Part shown: positions 29,586 through 38,660 of the stretch, piece after piece
How positions within the stretch are numbered: position 1 is the first letter of the stretch
Layout of the letters: every line of letters begins with the position of its first letter
Assembly: GCF_001620365.2 (NCBI RefSeq)
Contig: NZ_LQMT02000010.1
Coordinates: 91,057 to 155,056 of the forward strand
Reading direction: 5' to 3'
Source: Amycolatopsis keratiniphila subsp. keratiniphila
Lineage (GTDB): Bacteria > Actinomycetota > Actinomycetes > Mycobacteriales > Pseudonocardiaceae
Length of the DNA: 64,000 bases
Notes under the pieces: generated by a model
Told to the model about the DNA's origin: nothing
The model's input: only the letters and a program-made list of their open reading frames with translations
Databases searched by the model: none
Program-made: the position numbers and the translations under genes

Positions 29586-30491
29586 TCAGTCGGGCAATTG
29601 CAGTTCCGTATGCCGTTTGGACAGCATCTCCGCCAGTTCCCGGAGCTTGACGTTCATGTTCTGCGACGTGTGCCGCAGCACTTCGAACGCCTCCGCGGCG
29701 TCGATCCCGCGCCGCGCCATCAGGATGCCTTTGGCCTGCCCGATCGCGTCCCTGCTGTCCAGCGCCTGCTGGAGCTGCTCCTCCTGGAGCTGACCGCGCG
29801 TGACCGCGTGCGTCGTCGCCAAAGCCAGCGACGCGTGTGTCGCCAGCAGCAACAGCACGTCTCGGTCGGCCCTGGCGATGCCGTGCGGACGGCGCGAGTA
29901 GACGTTCAGCGCGCCGGAAACCTGTGAACTCGACGCTTCCGGCAGCAAGGCCGTCGAGACCAGCGAGTGGAACCCGAGCGCCGCGGCGGCGGGGCCGAAA
30001 CGCGGCCACCGGGCGTCTTCCGCGAGGTTGTCGCTGAAGGCCGCCGCCGGCCCGGAAACCCGCGCCGCTTCGACGCAGGCACCCTCTCCGTACTGATACT
30101 GCAGCTGGTCCAGTTCGCCGGCGATCTCGTCGGTCGCCATCGGCGTGTGGAATCCCCCGTCGGGGTCGAGGAGGGTGACGCTGACCAGATCCGCACCCGG
30201 CACCAGGTCACGCGTCGCGAAGACCACTCGTTCGAGTACCGCGGCGATCGAACCGGAATCCAGCAACGCCCTGGTCAGGGACACGAACTGGTTGACCAGT
30301 GGCCCGGCGAGGAGCCGGGCTCCGTTTTCAGAGGTCACCGGCAGTTCGCCGTCGCCGACATCCTCGACGAATCGGTTCTTGTCCCGCTGCCAGTCGATTT
30401 CATCGTCCAAAGCCCGCCTCTCCCACTTCTGCACATCGGCGTGATGCACCACGGGAGCCACCGGCGGGAACCGGCGCCGAGCGCGCACCAT
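29586..30491 (-). CDS. GAF-ANTAR RNA-binding antiterminator
   Basis: A 301-residue cytosolic regulator. A GAF sensor domain (about 70-215, ALLDSGSIAAVLERVVFATRDLVPGADLVSVTLLDPDGG) is followed by a C-terminal ANTAR domain (RDAIGQAKGILMARRGIDAAEAFEVLRHTSQNMNVKLRELAEML), which binds paired hairpins in nascent RNA and prevents termination. ATG 30491 was chosen; a TTG four codons earlier is possible and neither has a strong ribosome site. The signal and target RNAs are unknown. It is divergent from a SpoIIE-like phosphatase gene, which also carries a sensor domain. Confidence 0.85.
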   Translation of the reverse strand: MVRARRRFPPVAPVVHHADVQKWERRALDDEIDWQRDKNRFVEDVGDGELPVTSENGARLLAGPLVNQFVSLTRALLDSGSIAAVLERVVFATRDLVPGADLVSVTLLDPDGGFHTPMATDEIAGELDQLQYQYGEGACVEAARVSGPAAAFSDNLAEDARWPRFGPAAAALGFHSLVSTALLPEASSSQVSGALNVYSRRPHGIARADRDVLLLLATHASLALATTHAVTRGQLQEEQLQQALDSRDAIGQAKGILMARRGIDAAEAFEVLRHTSQNMNVKLRELAEMLSKRHTELQLPD

Positions 30492-30749
30492 CAACCGCCG
30501 CAACCAACCCGGTTACCGGCGGATCGGCGCTAACTTCTCAACGCTCAGAACCGCTTTCGGAAAACGACCTTAGCCGAATGCGATCACCCCGCCTACCGCG
30601 ACCCACGTTCGGCCCGCCCCGGATCGTCTCTTCCGGCCGCGCCGTGGACGAACCGCTCGGCCACCTGGCGTAACGCGACGTCCTCCCGGCGATGTTTCAT
30701 CCGGGGCCCCGGTTGGTATCCGGGCGCCGTATCGCCGAGAAACCCGGGG

Positions 30750-32183
30750 GTGGTCACTGTGTCCTCGCTCCACGACGAGGAGCAGCGACGGATCGTCGCG
30801 GCCTGCTTCGCGCGCACCGGGCTCACGGTGGAGCAGCTGTGGCTGAGGTACTTCGCGCTCGGCGGTGACGTCAGCGAAGTCGAACTGGAAGCGTTCCTGC
30901 AGGGGCTGCTTCCCCTGCCCAGGATCCAGCGGGACATGGTGGCCCACGCGGTCAACGAGCGCCTCGACGAGATCTCCGGCGCACGACGGGCCCCGTACAG
31001 CCGCGAGACCGGCGACGACATCCGCCCTCGCGGCCCCTTGGCCGCACTGGTGGAACTCCTCGACGGTGCCCGCCGGGTCCCCCCGGAGCGGCTGCCCGAG
31101 GTCATCGCCGCGGCGGGGCGCGCGCTGGACCTCCGGATAGCCGTGTATCTCGCGGACTACGACCAGCACCGGCTCGTCCCGTTCCCCGATCAGCCGCCCG
31201 GACGGGTACCGCTGGCCATCGAAGGCAGCACCGCCGGGCAGGCGTACCGGAACGCGGGCACCATGCTGGCCGAAGACTCCACCGGGCAGCGCCTGTGGAC
31301 CACGCTGCTGGACGGCGACGAGCGCATGGGCGTGCTCGAGGTCGAAGCGGGTGCGAACACCGACCTCGACGACCCCGCGCTGCGCACGCAGTGCCACTGG
31401 CTTGCGTCGCTGTCCGGCCACCTCATCGCCGCCGCGATGCGCTACGGCGACGGTCTCGACATGACGCGCCGCAGCCGACGGCGTGATCCCACCGCCGAGT
31501 TGCTCTGGCAGCACCTACCGCCGTTGACCGCGGCGACACGCGACGTCGTGGTGGCAGGCGGTGTCGAGCCGGCCTACGACGTTCGCAGCGTCACCTTCGA
31601 CTACGCCCTCTCCGAAACGACAGCGTGGCTGGCGATCTTCGACGCGGGCCGCGACACCGGGTCCGCCGGTCTGACGGTGTCGGCGGCACTCGCGGCCTAC
31701 CGGTCCGCCCGCCGCGAAGGCCAGGGCCTGCACGGCCAGGAAAGCGCTGTCGACAAAGCGCTTTCGGCGCAGTTCGGGGCCGGCGCGAAGGTCCGTGGCA
31801 CCCTGGCCGAAGTGGACCTCGCGCACGGGCGCCTGCGCCACCTCGAAGCGGGCGGCGAAGCACCGCTCGTGCTCGGCAGCGACCCGGGACCGGCCACAGT
31901 GGACAGTGCGCCGCGATCGCCATTCGGCGCCGGGACGCCCGGCCGTGTCTCGACGACCCGCCTCCGGCCCGGTGATCTCCTCGCCCTGCACACCGAGGGC
32001 CTCACGGAAGCGCGGTCGGCCGACGGCGCGCGGTTCTCGCTCGCCGGATGCCTGGACTCCACCGCCGGACACGTACCGCCCGAAATCGCCCGTCGTGTGT
32101 TGCAGGCGGCGAAATCCCACTGCCACAACGCTTTCGCCAGTGACGCCGGCCTGCTGCTCGCTTACTGGCCGGGAACGCCGTGA
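30750..32183 (+). CDS. SpoIIE-like PPM phosphatase with GAF-type sensor
   Basis: A 477-residue protein. An N-terminal helical domain (10-80), a GAF-like region (100-230, ALDLRIAVYLADYDQHRLVPFP) and a C-terminal PPM/SpoIIE phosphatase fold (about 245-475, ending DAGLLLAYWPG). In family members the fold dephosphorylates anti-anti-sigma factors. Here the usual metal-binding GGD is replaced (PAYDVRSVTFDYAL) and the DxxGHG motif reads DAGRDTG, so activity may be weak or lost. The start may be GTG 30750 or GTG 30759. No anti-sigma or antagonist gene is adjacent. Confidence 0.72.
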   Translation: MVTVSSLHDEEQRRIVAACFARTGLTVEQLWLRYFALGGDVSEVELEAFLQGLLPLPRIQRDMVAHAVNERLDEISGARRAPYSRETGDDIRPRGPLAALVELLDGARRVPPERLPEVIAAAGRALDLRIAVYLADYDQHRLVPFPDQPPGRVPLAIEGSTAGQAYRNAGTMLAEDSTGQRLWTTLLDGDERMGVLEVEAGANTDLDDPALRTQCHWLASLSGHLIAAAMRYGDGLDMTRRSRRRDPTAELLWQHLPPLTAATRDVVVAGGVEPAYDVRSVTFDYALSETTAWLAIFDAGRDTGSAGLTVSAALAAYRSARREGQGLHGQESAVDKALSAQFGAGAKVRGTLAEVDLAHGRLRHLEAGGEAPLVLGSDPGPATVDSAPRSPFGAGTPGRVSTTRLRPGDLLALHTEGLTEARSADGARFSLAGCLDSTAGHVPPEIARRVLQAAKSHCHNAFASDAGLLLAYWPGTP

Positions 32184-32189
32184 AGCGGC

Positions 32190-32744
32190 TCAGCCGCTGA
32201 AATCGACGTCTTCGGTCATCACCGTCCCTCCCTTACGGCCGGGCGCGGCCTGATACCGCCAGTACAGATTCGTGTGCGCGATGACCAGTTCCGGCGCGAT
32301 TCCGCCCCACTCGCTCTTGTCCACCGTCGTATGCGCGTCGCCGACCAGCGTCGCGTCGTACCCGCGGACGATGGCGCCGTGCAGCGTGGAACGGATGCAG
32401 GCGTCGGTCTCGGCACCGACGACCACGAGCCGTCCGACACCACGTTCGGCCAGCACCTTCTCCAGATCGGTGTCCTCGAACGAGTCGCCGTAGGACTTTT
32501 CGACGACCGGCTCGGTGTCCTCCTGGTCCAGCTCGCCGACGATGCGCCACTCCTCGCTGCCTCGCACGAGCTCCTCGTCGGAATGCTGCACCCATACGAC
32601 CGGGACGCCTTCCCGCCGTGCCCTGCCGACGAGACCGCCGATCTTCGCGACCACGGCGTCGCGCTCGTAGCCGTCTTCGACGACGGCGTTCTGGACGTCG
32701 ACGACCAGGAGCGCGGTGTTCGGCCGGTTGTCGAGAGTGGTCAT
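32190..32744 (-). CDS. Isochorismatase-family cysteine hydrolase
   Basis: A 184-residue cytosolic amidohydrolase-like enzyme with the Asp-Lys-Cys triad: D16 in TALLVVDVQNAV, K in VEKSYGDSFEDTDL, and C in GAETDACIRSTLHGA. The ATG at 32744 has GGAGGG upstream. Related to nicotinamidase and isochorismatase-like hydrolases. Substrate unknown. Its stop is seven bases from the convergent phosphatase stop. Confidence 0.88.
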   Translation of the reverse strand: MTTLDNRPNTALLVVDVQNAVVEDGYERDAVVAKIGGLVGRARREGVPVVWVQHSDEELVRGSEEWRIVGELDQEDTEPVVEKSYGDSFEDTDLEKVLAERGVGRLVVVGAETDACIRSTLHGAIVRGYDATLVGDAHTTVDKSEWGGIAPELVIAHTNLYWRYQAAPGRKGGTVMTEDVDFSG

Positions 32745-32812
32745 GACGGGTATCCCTCCAGGTCAGGCTGCTGAGGGAGACCCTAGACCGGAGCACCGAC
32801 AAGAACCGGCGA

Positions 32813-33640
32813 TCAAGCTCCCGGAACGGCCAGCGCCTTCGCGTTGCGCCGGACATCGGACCACGCGCCGTCGCCGCACAGTCCGCAGGACGGGCCGAAG
32901 AATTCCGCGCGAGCCCGCTCGTCACCGGAAAGCCAGAACCGGAACCACGCTGTGATCGCGCCGCGGAACCCGCCTCCGTCGCCGACCGGCGTGAAGTGGG
33001 TCGCCCCGCCGAGTTCGCCGTAGATCGCGGGGACCTGGTCCGCGAGGCGGTATCGCGGGACGACCAGCAACGCGGGGATGACGATGGTGTCGAACTGACC
33101 GCCGAGGAAGAACGAAGGGCCCTTGAGCGCCGTGGCGGAGCCCTGCGGTCCCGGCTCGATCGGGATCGTGGTGGTGACACGCGAGTCGGCTCCGGCGACG
33201 ATCGCCCCACCGCCGCCCTGGGAATGGCCGGTGGCGCCGATGTGCGCGGTGTCGATCTTCCCCTCGTAGCGGCTGCCGGGACGGGAGTTCTCGGCGATCA
33301 AGGTCGTGGCACCGGCCAGCATTTCCTGCCCCGAACCCGCGTTCGGGGTGTCGGCCGCCGCGACGACGAACCCGTGGGAGGCCAGGTGCCGCAGCAGGCC
33401 GTCATAGATCTTCGGGTTCGCACCGGTCCCGTTCCCCCACAGGATCACCGGGTGCCTCTCCAGCCGCGAAGGCCGGTACACGGTGTGGGCGCTGTCGAGG
33501 GCTTCGACGGTCACCGCGTAGGGGCCCGGTTCGCTCCACCGGGTGTCGATGCCGGTCGCGGCCGACGCGGCGGGCGCGAGGCCGACGGTGGCGAGCGCGA
33601 CCATGCCGGCGATCAGTGTCCGTGTGCGCAGTCTCCCCAT
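32813..33640 (-). CDS. Secreted alpha/beta hydrolase, cutinase/chlorophyllase-like
   Basis: A 275-residue exported serine hydrolase. ATG 33640 begins a signal peptide (MGRLRTRTLIAGMVALATVG...ASAATG). Nucleophile elbow GATGHSQGGGGAI; oxyanion region PVILWGNGTGANPKIYDGLLRHLASHGFVV; histidine in GGATHFTPVG. The pattern fits the large bacterial group containing cutinase-like and polyester-cleaving hydrolases, but the substrate is not certain. Paired cysteines CGLCGD near the C-terminus may form a disulfide. Confidence 0.8.
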   Translation of the reverse strand: MGRLRTRTLIAGMVALATVGLAPAASAATGIDTRWSEPGPYAVTVEALDSAHTVYRPSRLERHPVILWGNGTGANPKIYDGLLRHLASHGFVVAAADTPNAGSGQEMLAGATTLIAENSRPGSRYEGKIDTAHIGATGHSQGGGGAIVAGADSRVTTTIPIEPGPQGSATALKGPSFFLGGQFDTIVIPALLVVPRYRLADQVPAIYGELGGATHFTPVGDGGGFRGAITAWFRFWLSGDERARAEFFGPSCGLCGDGAWSDVRRNAKALAVPGA

Positions 33641-33725
33641 GGCGGCCACCGTCCCGTTCCGCCAGGGCCCCGTTGCCCACGGCGTTCCTTCCCAGGGTGT
33701 CGGTACGGTCACCGTACGTCCATGG

Positions 33726-33766
33726 GGCCGATCACAAGACCGGGTGGACGAGTCTTGTGATCGGCC
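33726..33766. terminator. Hairpin after the secreted protein gene
   Basis: A perfect 15-base stem (33726-33740 with 33752-33766; left arm GGCCGATCACAAGAC) and an 11-base loop. It lies just downstream of the leftward gene ending at 33779 and upstream of the hydrolase start. Likely a terminator without a T run. Confidence 0.6.
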
Positions 33767-33778
33767 ACAAACCTGAGG

Positions 33779-34306
33779 TCAGCCGACGAGCTGCCACAGA
33801 TAGCTCGGGCTCTTCACCGGCGCGACGGCGTTCTTCTTCCAGAGGTACTTCACCTTGCAGGGCGGGACGATCCGGTACTTCTGCACGGTGAAGGAACGGC
33901 CTTCCTTGTACTGCTGCAGCCGCAACGTCTTCCCCGCGGGCACGGTCGCGGCATAGGACCAGGAATCGGCCTTCGAGTAACTCGCGCCGACGCTCACCGC
34001 CAGCGAGACACTCGCCTTCGCGAAGATGACGCCCGCCTCGGCGCTGGTCGTGCCGGTGATGGACGCGTTGACCGAGGAGGTCGTCGTCTTGTTGTACGTG
34101 ATCGTGCCCGGCCCGCGCAGGTAATCGCTGCGCAGGTTGGTCTTCATCCAGGCCTTGGCACCGTTCGAGATCTTGTAGTCGGGCGGGTCGTTGACCTCGG
34201 GACAGGGCTGGATCGCGAGCGACGAGGGCCCCGCCCCGAGCGCCGCGGGCGCCACGCACAGCGCGCAACCGAGAAGAACAGAAGCGGCCACCGACCGGAA
34301 ACGCAT
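33779..34306 (-). CDS. Secreted protein, unknown, Ser/Thr-rich beta pattern
   Basis: A 175-residue protein from ATG 34306, with GGGAGG six bases upstream. Signal peptide (RSVAASVLLGCALCVAPAAL), then a mature part with a central stretch (about 75-125) of alternating small polar and hydrophobic residues (TTTSSVNASITGTTSAEAGV, KASVSLAVSVGASYSKAD). That pattern is seen in beta-barrel or beta-pore proteins. The C-terminal part is basic (CKVKYLWKKNAVAP). No family recognised. A pore-forming role is only a suggestion from the pattern. Confidence 0.68.
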   Translation of the reverse strand: MRFRSVAASVLLGCALCVAPAALGAGPSSLAIQPCPEVNDPPDYKISNGAKAWMKTNLRSDYLRGPGTITYNKTTTSSVNASITGTTSAEAGVIFAKASVSLAVSVGASYSKADSWSYAATVPAGKTLRLQQYKEGRSFTVQKYRIVPPCKVKYLWKKNAVAPVKSPSYLWQLVG

Positions 34307-34410
34307 CGCGAACCTCCCGTTGTCGATCATGACCGAACGGTAATACGGCTCCTGGTGACGGCGGCCAAATCCAACCTGTTCGAGTTACGCCCGACTGTCC
34401 ACTGTGGTCC

Positions 34411-35592
34411 TCACCCGAACGTCGAAAGCCCGTCCAGCAACCTGCCGACGTCTTCCGCGCTGGTGTACGGTGCCAGCCCGACCCGGAGTGCCGGGTCCTC
34501 CAGCTTCAAGGCCGCGAAAACCTCGTAGGCGTAGAAGGATCCCGCCGGCGCGACGACGTTCCTTTCGGCGAGAAGCCGTTGCGCCTCGCGCTCGCGGCCG
34601 CCGAGACTCATCAGGACGGTCGGAGTCCGGTCCGCCGCCTTGCAGTGGACGGTGACGGCGTCGCCCAGTCCGTTCTCCAGCCTGGTGCGCAACGCGCTTT
34701 CGTGCTCGTGCAACGAGTTCATCGAATGCGCGAGCCGTGCTCGCCGTGATCCGCCCGGTCCGGGGTCCAGCGCGGCGAGGAAGTCCACCGCAGCCGTGGC
34801 GCCCGCGAGCATCTCGTAGGGCAGCGTGCCGAATTCGAACCGCTCGGGCACGGTGTCGGGCGACGGCACGAGCTTGTCCGGCTCGACGGTTTCGAGCAGG
34901 GCGGGCGACGCGCCGAGCACTCCGCAGTGCGGGCCGAGGAACTTGTACGGCGAGCAGACGAAGAAGTCCGCTCCGAGCGCGGGCACGTCCACCAGTTCGT
35001 GGGCGGCGTAGTGCACTCCGTCCACGAACACCAGCGCCCCGGCGTCGTGGGCGAGATCGGCGATCCGGCGGATCGGCGGTTCGGTGCCGAGGACGTTCGA
35101 GGCCGCCGTGACCGCGACCAGCTTCGTCCGTTCGGTGAGGACCAGGGAATCGAGGTCGAGTTCCGTGGTTTCGGGGTCGATGTCGAGCCAGCGGACGGTC
35201 ATCCCGGCTCGCTCGGCCGCCTGGACCCACGGCCGGACATTGGCGTCGTGATCGAGCCGGCTGACGACGATCTCGTCTCCCTCGCGCCAGTTTTTGGCCA
35301 GATGCCGGGAAAAATCGTACGTCAGCTGGGTGGCGCTGCGGCCGTGGACGACACCTTCGGCAGGTACGCCGAGGAAGTCCGCGTAGGCGTCGCGGAACCC
35401 CGAGACGGCGTTCTCCGCGTTGAGTTCGGACGGGCTGACCTTGCCGCGGTTCGACAACGGACCGGTCAGCGTCCCGGCGATGGCGTCGGCGACGGGCCGG
35501 GGTGTCTGAGTACCCGCGGGCCCGTCGAAGAAGGCGGTTCCGTCGGCGAGGGAAGGGAAGTGGAGCCGGAGGGCGGCGACATCGATGGCCAT
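34411..35592 (-). CDS. Cysteine desulfurase-like PLP enzyme (VC1184 type)
   Basis: A 393-residue fold-type I PLP enzyme of the aminotransferase class V group. The opening MAIDVAALRLHFPSLADGTAFFDGPAGTQTP and the lysine segment FVCSPYKFLGPHCG (K217) match the cysteine desulfurase-like subfamily typified by VC1184. The ATG at 35592 was chosen; the longer frame upstream crosses the terminator hairpin. The canonical mobile cysteine loop of IscS/SufS is not evident, so true desulfurase activity is doubtful. No iron-sulfur assembly genes are nearby. Confidence 0.85.
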   Translation of the reverse strand: MAIDVAALRLHFPSLADGTAFFDGPAGTQTPRPVADAIAGTLTGPLSNRGKVSPSELNAENAVSGFRDAYADFLGVPAEGVVHGRSATQLTYDFSRHLAKNWREGDEIVVSRLDHDANVRPWVQAAERAGMTVRWLDIDPETTELDLDSLVLTERTKLVAVTAASNVLGTEPPIRRIADLAHDAGALVFVDGVHYAAHELVDVPALGADFFVCSPYKFLGPHCGVLGASPALLETVEPDKLVPSPDTVPERFEFGTLPYEMLAGATAAVDFLAALDPGPGGSRRARLAHSMNSLHEHESALRTRLENGLGDAVTVHCKAADRTPTVLMSLGGREREAQRLLAERNVVAPAGSFYAYEVFAALKLEDPALRVGLAPYTSAEDVGRLLDGLSTFG

Positions 35593-35627
35593 GTCCCCGA
35601 CTCTGACATCCGGCGAGGCACGCGTAA

Positions 35628-35665
35628 ACGCTTCGTGGCCGGAACTTCCTCCGGCCACGAAGCGT
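35628..35665. terminator. Terminator hairpin of the Asp-box gene
   Basis: A perfect 16-base stem (35628-35643 with 35650-35665; left arm ACGCTTCGTGGCCGGA) and a six-base loop. It lies seven bases past the stop of the leftward gene at 35673. Confidence 0.7.
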
Positions 35666-35672
35666 CTCGGAC

Positions 35673-37658
35673 TCAGTACAACGTCAACCGGTACGCGCCG
35701 GACTGCGCGGTGCCGGCGAACAGATACCGGCCGTCCGCGCTGACCGCCAGGGAGAGCACCCTGGGATCGGGCAGCGCGCCGGGCACGGGCGACCAGGTGC
35801 GGCCGAAGTCGGTGCTGCGCAGCACCCCGCCACCGGTCGCGTTGCTCGCGAACCACACCCGGAAGTCGAACGGATGCGGCAGGATCCGGCTGATCTCACG
35901 GGGATCTTCGCCGTCGAAGACCCGGCGGAACGTCTTGCCGCCGTCCTCGCTCAGGTGGATACCCGCGCCGCCCACGAGCATGCGCCCGCCACCCCATCGG
36001 CTGATCGAGATCGAGCTGACCGGGTCGCTCGTGACGTGAGTCCAGGTCTTGCCGCCGTCGTCCGACCGGGACAGGCCGTCGGTGTCCCCGCCCCAGACGC
36101 GGTCCGGGTTCCACGGATCACCGGCGAACGCGATGAAGCCGTTGTCGACCGCGAGCTTTTCCCAGGTCTTCCCGGCATCGTCGCTGCGGTAGAGCACGTA
36201 GCCGGTCGGTGCGAAGGCCGAGACGAGCACCCGGTCCGGGTCTGCCGGGTGGACGAAGATCGTCCTCGGGAGGCCTTCCTTCGCCTTCGCCGCGAACTGC
36301 CAGGTCCGCCCGCCGTCACCGCTGCGGAGCACGTCGAGCGAGAACCCGTTGCGGGTGACCTGCCAGACGACGTCCGGACGGCTCGGCGAGACGGACAGGC
36401 GCGCGTCCTCGTGCAGCCGGTCGGTCGGGTGCGACTGCCAGACGCGGTCCGCCGCAGCGACCTTGCCACGCGGGAGCGGGGTGTTGTAGATCTCCTGCAC
36501 ACCCGCCGCGACTACGCTCTCGCGCAGCAGGTTCCCGGTGGTCACGAGGTCGCGGATGGATTCGCCCGGGACACCGACCTGCCGGTAGCCCCGCTTGCCC
36601 TCGTCCGCGTACACCCCGCGGTAGAGCGAGGAGATCAGCGTGGTGGCGGGTTTGCCCGGGCCGGCGGGGAGATCGATCATGTCGCTGACGCCTTCGCCCG
36701 CGGCGGGTACCGGTTTGCGGGTCCAGGTGCGGCCGAAGTCCGCGGTGACGTCTATGTCGTTATACGTCGACACGTAGAGCCGTCCGCCGAGGAAGCGCGG
36801 TTCGCGCAGGGTCTGCTCGCCGGGATCGCGGCGCAGCACCGTCCAGGTCTTGCCACCGTCGGTGGAGCCGTGCAGTTCGGGGCCGACCGTGACCACGAAT
36901 CGCTTGCCGTCCGAAGCGACCTGGTTGATCTCACCGTTGGTCCGGTAGACGAGTTCGGCCTGCGGTTCCTTGCCGCTGACCCCGCGGACCACCCACAGCG
37001 CGTACTCCGGGTAGACCGTCGCGAGGTAGGCGTCGTCGCCGACCATCGTGAGTTTGAGCGCGCCGACCGGTGCGGCGTTGCCCTCGCGCGGCCAGGTCCT
37101 CGGCACGTCGTTCCAGTGCTCGCCGCCGTCGGTGCTGACGCTCAGCGAATCCATGTTCTGCACCACGACGACCCGGCCCGTCGGGTCCGTGGCCATGCCG
37201 AACGCGCCGTCGGGGTACCACTCGCGCAGGGTCTCCCAGGTCTGGCCGCGGTCGGTGGTCCGCACCAGCACGCCGCGCCATTCACCGAGGAAGCCCGCCG
37301 GTTTGTTGCCCACCGCGAGCATCCGGTCGGGGTTCGCCGGATCGACGAAGAATCCCTGGATGGAGGTGTCTTGCGGCAGTCCGCGACGCACGCTCCACGA
37401 GGCTCCGCGGTCGCCGGAGAGCCACAGGGCGGGCGGGCTCGGCTGCATCATCGCCAGCCCGGCGGGCGAAGCGGCGAGCAGCCCGCCGACGCTGTTCGGA
37501 CCGATCGGTTCCCAGCCGCCACGCGGTTGCCCGGTCGCGTTGACGTCGGCGGGCGGTGACTGGGGTTCGGCGGTGGCCACCGACGTCGCCCCGGTGGTGC
37601 CGAGAACCGTCAGCAGCCCGAGAACGAACATGCGTTTGGTGATCGATCTCAGTTTCAT
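35673..37658 (-). CDS. Secreted beta-propeller protein with Asp-box (BNR) repeats
   Basis: A 661-residue exported protein. ATG 37658 begins a signal peptide (KRMFVLGLLTVLGTTGATSV). The rest is a run of propeller blades marked by at least ten Asp-boxes of the SxDxGxTW kind: SGDRGASW, TTDRGQTW, STDGGEHW, STDGGKTW, TADFGRTW, SGDGGRTW, SDDAGKTW, SDDGGKTW, SEDGGKTF and STDFGRTW. It resembles sialidase/Vps10-type propellers, but sialidase arginines were not identified, so it may bind rather than cut sugars. Confidence 0.83.
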   Translation of the reverse strand: MKLRSITKRMFVLGLLTVLGTTGATSVATAEPQSPPADVNATGQPRGGWEPIGPNSVGGLLAASPAGLAMMQPSPPALWLSGDRGASWSVRRGLPQDTSIQGFFVDPANPDRMLAVGNKPAGFLGEWRGVLVRTTDRGQTWETLREWYPDGAFGMATDPTGRVVVVQNMDSLSVSTDGGEHWNDVPRTWPREGNAAPVGALKLTMVGDDAYLATVYPEYALWVVRGVSGKEPQAELVYRTNGEINQVASDGKRFVVTVGPELHGSTDGGKTWTVLRRDPGEQTLREPRFLGGRLYVSTYNDIDVTADFGRTWTRKPVPAAGEGVSDMIDLPAGPGKPATTLISSLYRGVYADEGKRGYRQVGVPGESIRDLVTTGNLLRESVVAAGVQEIYNTPLPRGKVAAADRVWQSHPTDRLHEDARLSVSPSRPDVVWQVTRNGFSLDVLRSGDGGRTWQFAAKAKEGLPRTIFVHPADPDRVLVSAFAPTGYVLYRSDDAGKTWEKLAVDNGFIAFAGDPWNPDRVWGGDTDGLSRSDDGGKTWTHVTSDPVSSISISRWGGGRMLVGGAGIHLSEDGGKTFRRVFDGEDPREISRILPHPFDFRVWFASNATGGGVLRSTDFGRTWSPVPGALPDPRVLSLAVSADGRYLFAGTAQSGAYRLTLY

Positions 37659-37774
37659 GCCGGAGATCTTGGCGCAAGTTCCGGAAAAGAGATAGAGGAT
37701 TCGTCGGATCTTTGCCTGACGATAACCCCTTCCCATCTTCACTATGCCTTGTCAAGACTTGACTTACCGGAAAC

Positions 37775-38605
37775 TCATCGGATGACTATCGCGATCAGTG
37801 CGGCGACGAGCAGCGCGAGGTACGCGATCGCGTGCGCGCGGTCCGGGATCCGGCCGACCACCCGGCGGGTCACGGCGATGGTCGGCAGCGACCCGCACAG
37901 CAGCGCGCCCGCGGCCACCAGGTCGACGTAGCCGAGATGAGCGGTGCCCGAAGCCGTGCCCGTCGCCGCGAAGGCGTAGACGGCCGTGCCGATCACCGCC
38001 ACGGGGAGGCTCAGCGGGTTCGCCAGCGCGGTCGCGTCGGCCATCGGCAGTCCCTTACGGCGCATGAGCGGCACGGTGAGGACGCTGCCCCCGACGCCGA
38101 GAAAGCTCGCCACGGCACCGATCCCGGTCCCGCCCGCGGTGGTGGTGATCCCGCCGAGCGCACGCGGCCGGTCCTCGTCCCGCCTGCTCACGAAACCCTT
38201 CCGGACGACGCTGTCGGCGATGGTCAGCGCGAGGTAGGCGACGAAGAGCCAGCGCAGGACGCTCTCGCCGGCCATGGTGGCGGCGAAGGAACCGAGCACG
38301 GCACCCAAGCCGATGAAGACGATGAGCGGCCACAGATAGTCACGGCGGAGCCGCCCCGCCCGCCACTGGGCGAGGGTCGCGCTCCCGGCGTTGACCACCA
38401 TCACCGCGGTCGACGTGGCCACCGCCACGTGCATCGCGTGTTCCGGCTCGGCGAGCGCGAAGGCGTACACGACGGGCACGGTGATGAATCCGCCGCCGAA
38501 TCCGAAAAGGACGGTGGTGACGCCGCTCAGGCAACCGAACCCGAGGAGCACCGAGATCTCGATCAGCACTCCCTCGACGGTAGGCCTCACCGGCACGGCG
38601 GGCAT
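37775..38605 (-). CDS. TauE/SafE-family membrane permease
   Basis: A 276-residue membrane protein with about eight helices and the family repeats (LLGFGCLSGVTTVLFGFGGG and GIGAVASFLGVGGSVLTVPLM). Members export sulfite, sulfoacetate or other organic anions. The start at ATG 38605 is uncertain; GTG 38569 is an alternative. It is divergent from an AraC-type regulator 55 bases away, so that regulator may control it. Substrate unknown. Confidence 0.82.
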   Translation of the reverse strand: MPAVPVRPTVEGVLIEISVLLGFGCLSGVTTVLFGFGGGFITVPVVYAFALAEPEHAMHVAVATSTAVMVVNAGSATLAQWRAGRLRRDYLWPLIVFIGLGAVLGSFAATMAGESVLRWLFVAYLALTIADSVVRKGFVSRRDEDRPRALGGITTTAGGTGIGAVASFLGVGGSVLTVPLMRRKGLPMADATALANPLSLPVAVIGTAVYAFAATGTASGTAHLGYVDLVAAGALLCGSLPTIAVTRRVVGRIPDRAHAIAYLALLVAALIAIVIR

Positions 38606-38660
38606 TCGAAAGGGCGCCAGTTTCTTTCGCGGATCGGACAGCCGGCGTAGCCTCGGCGGG

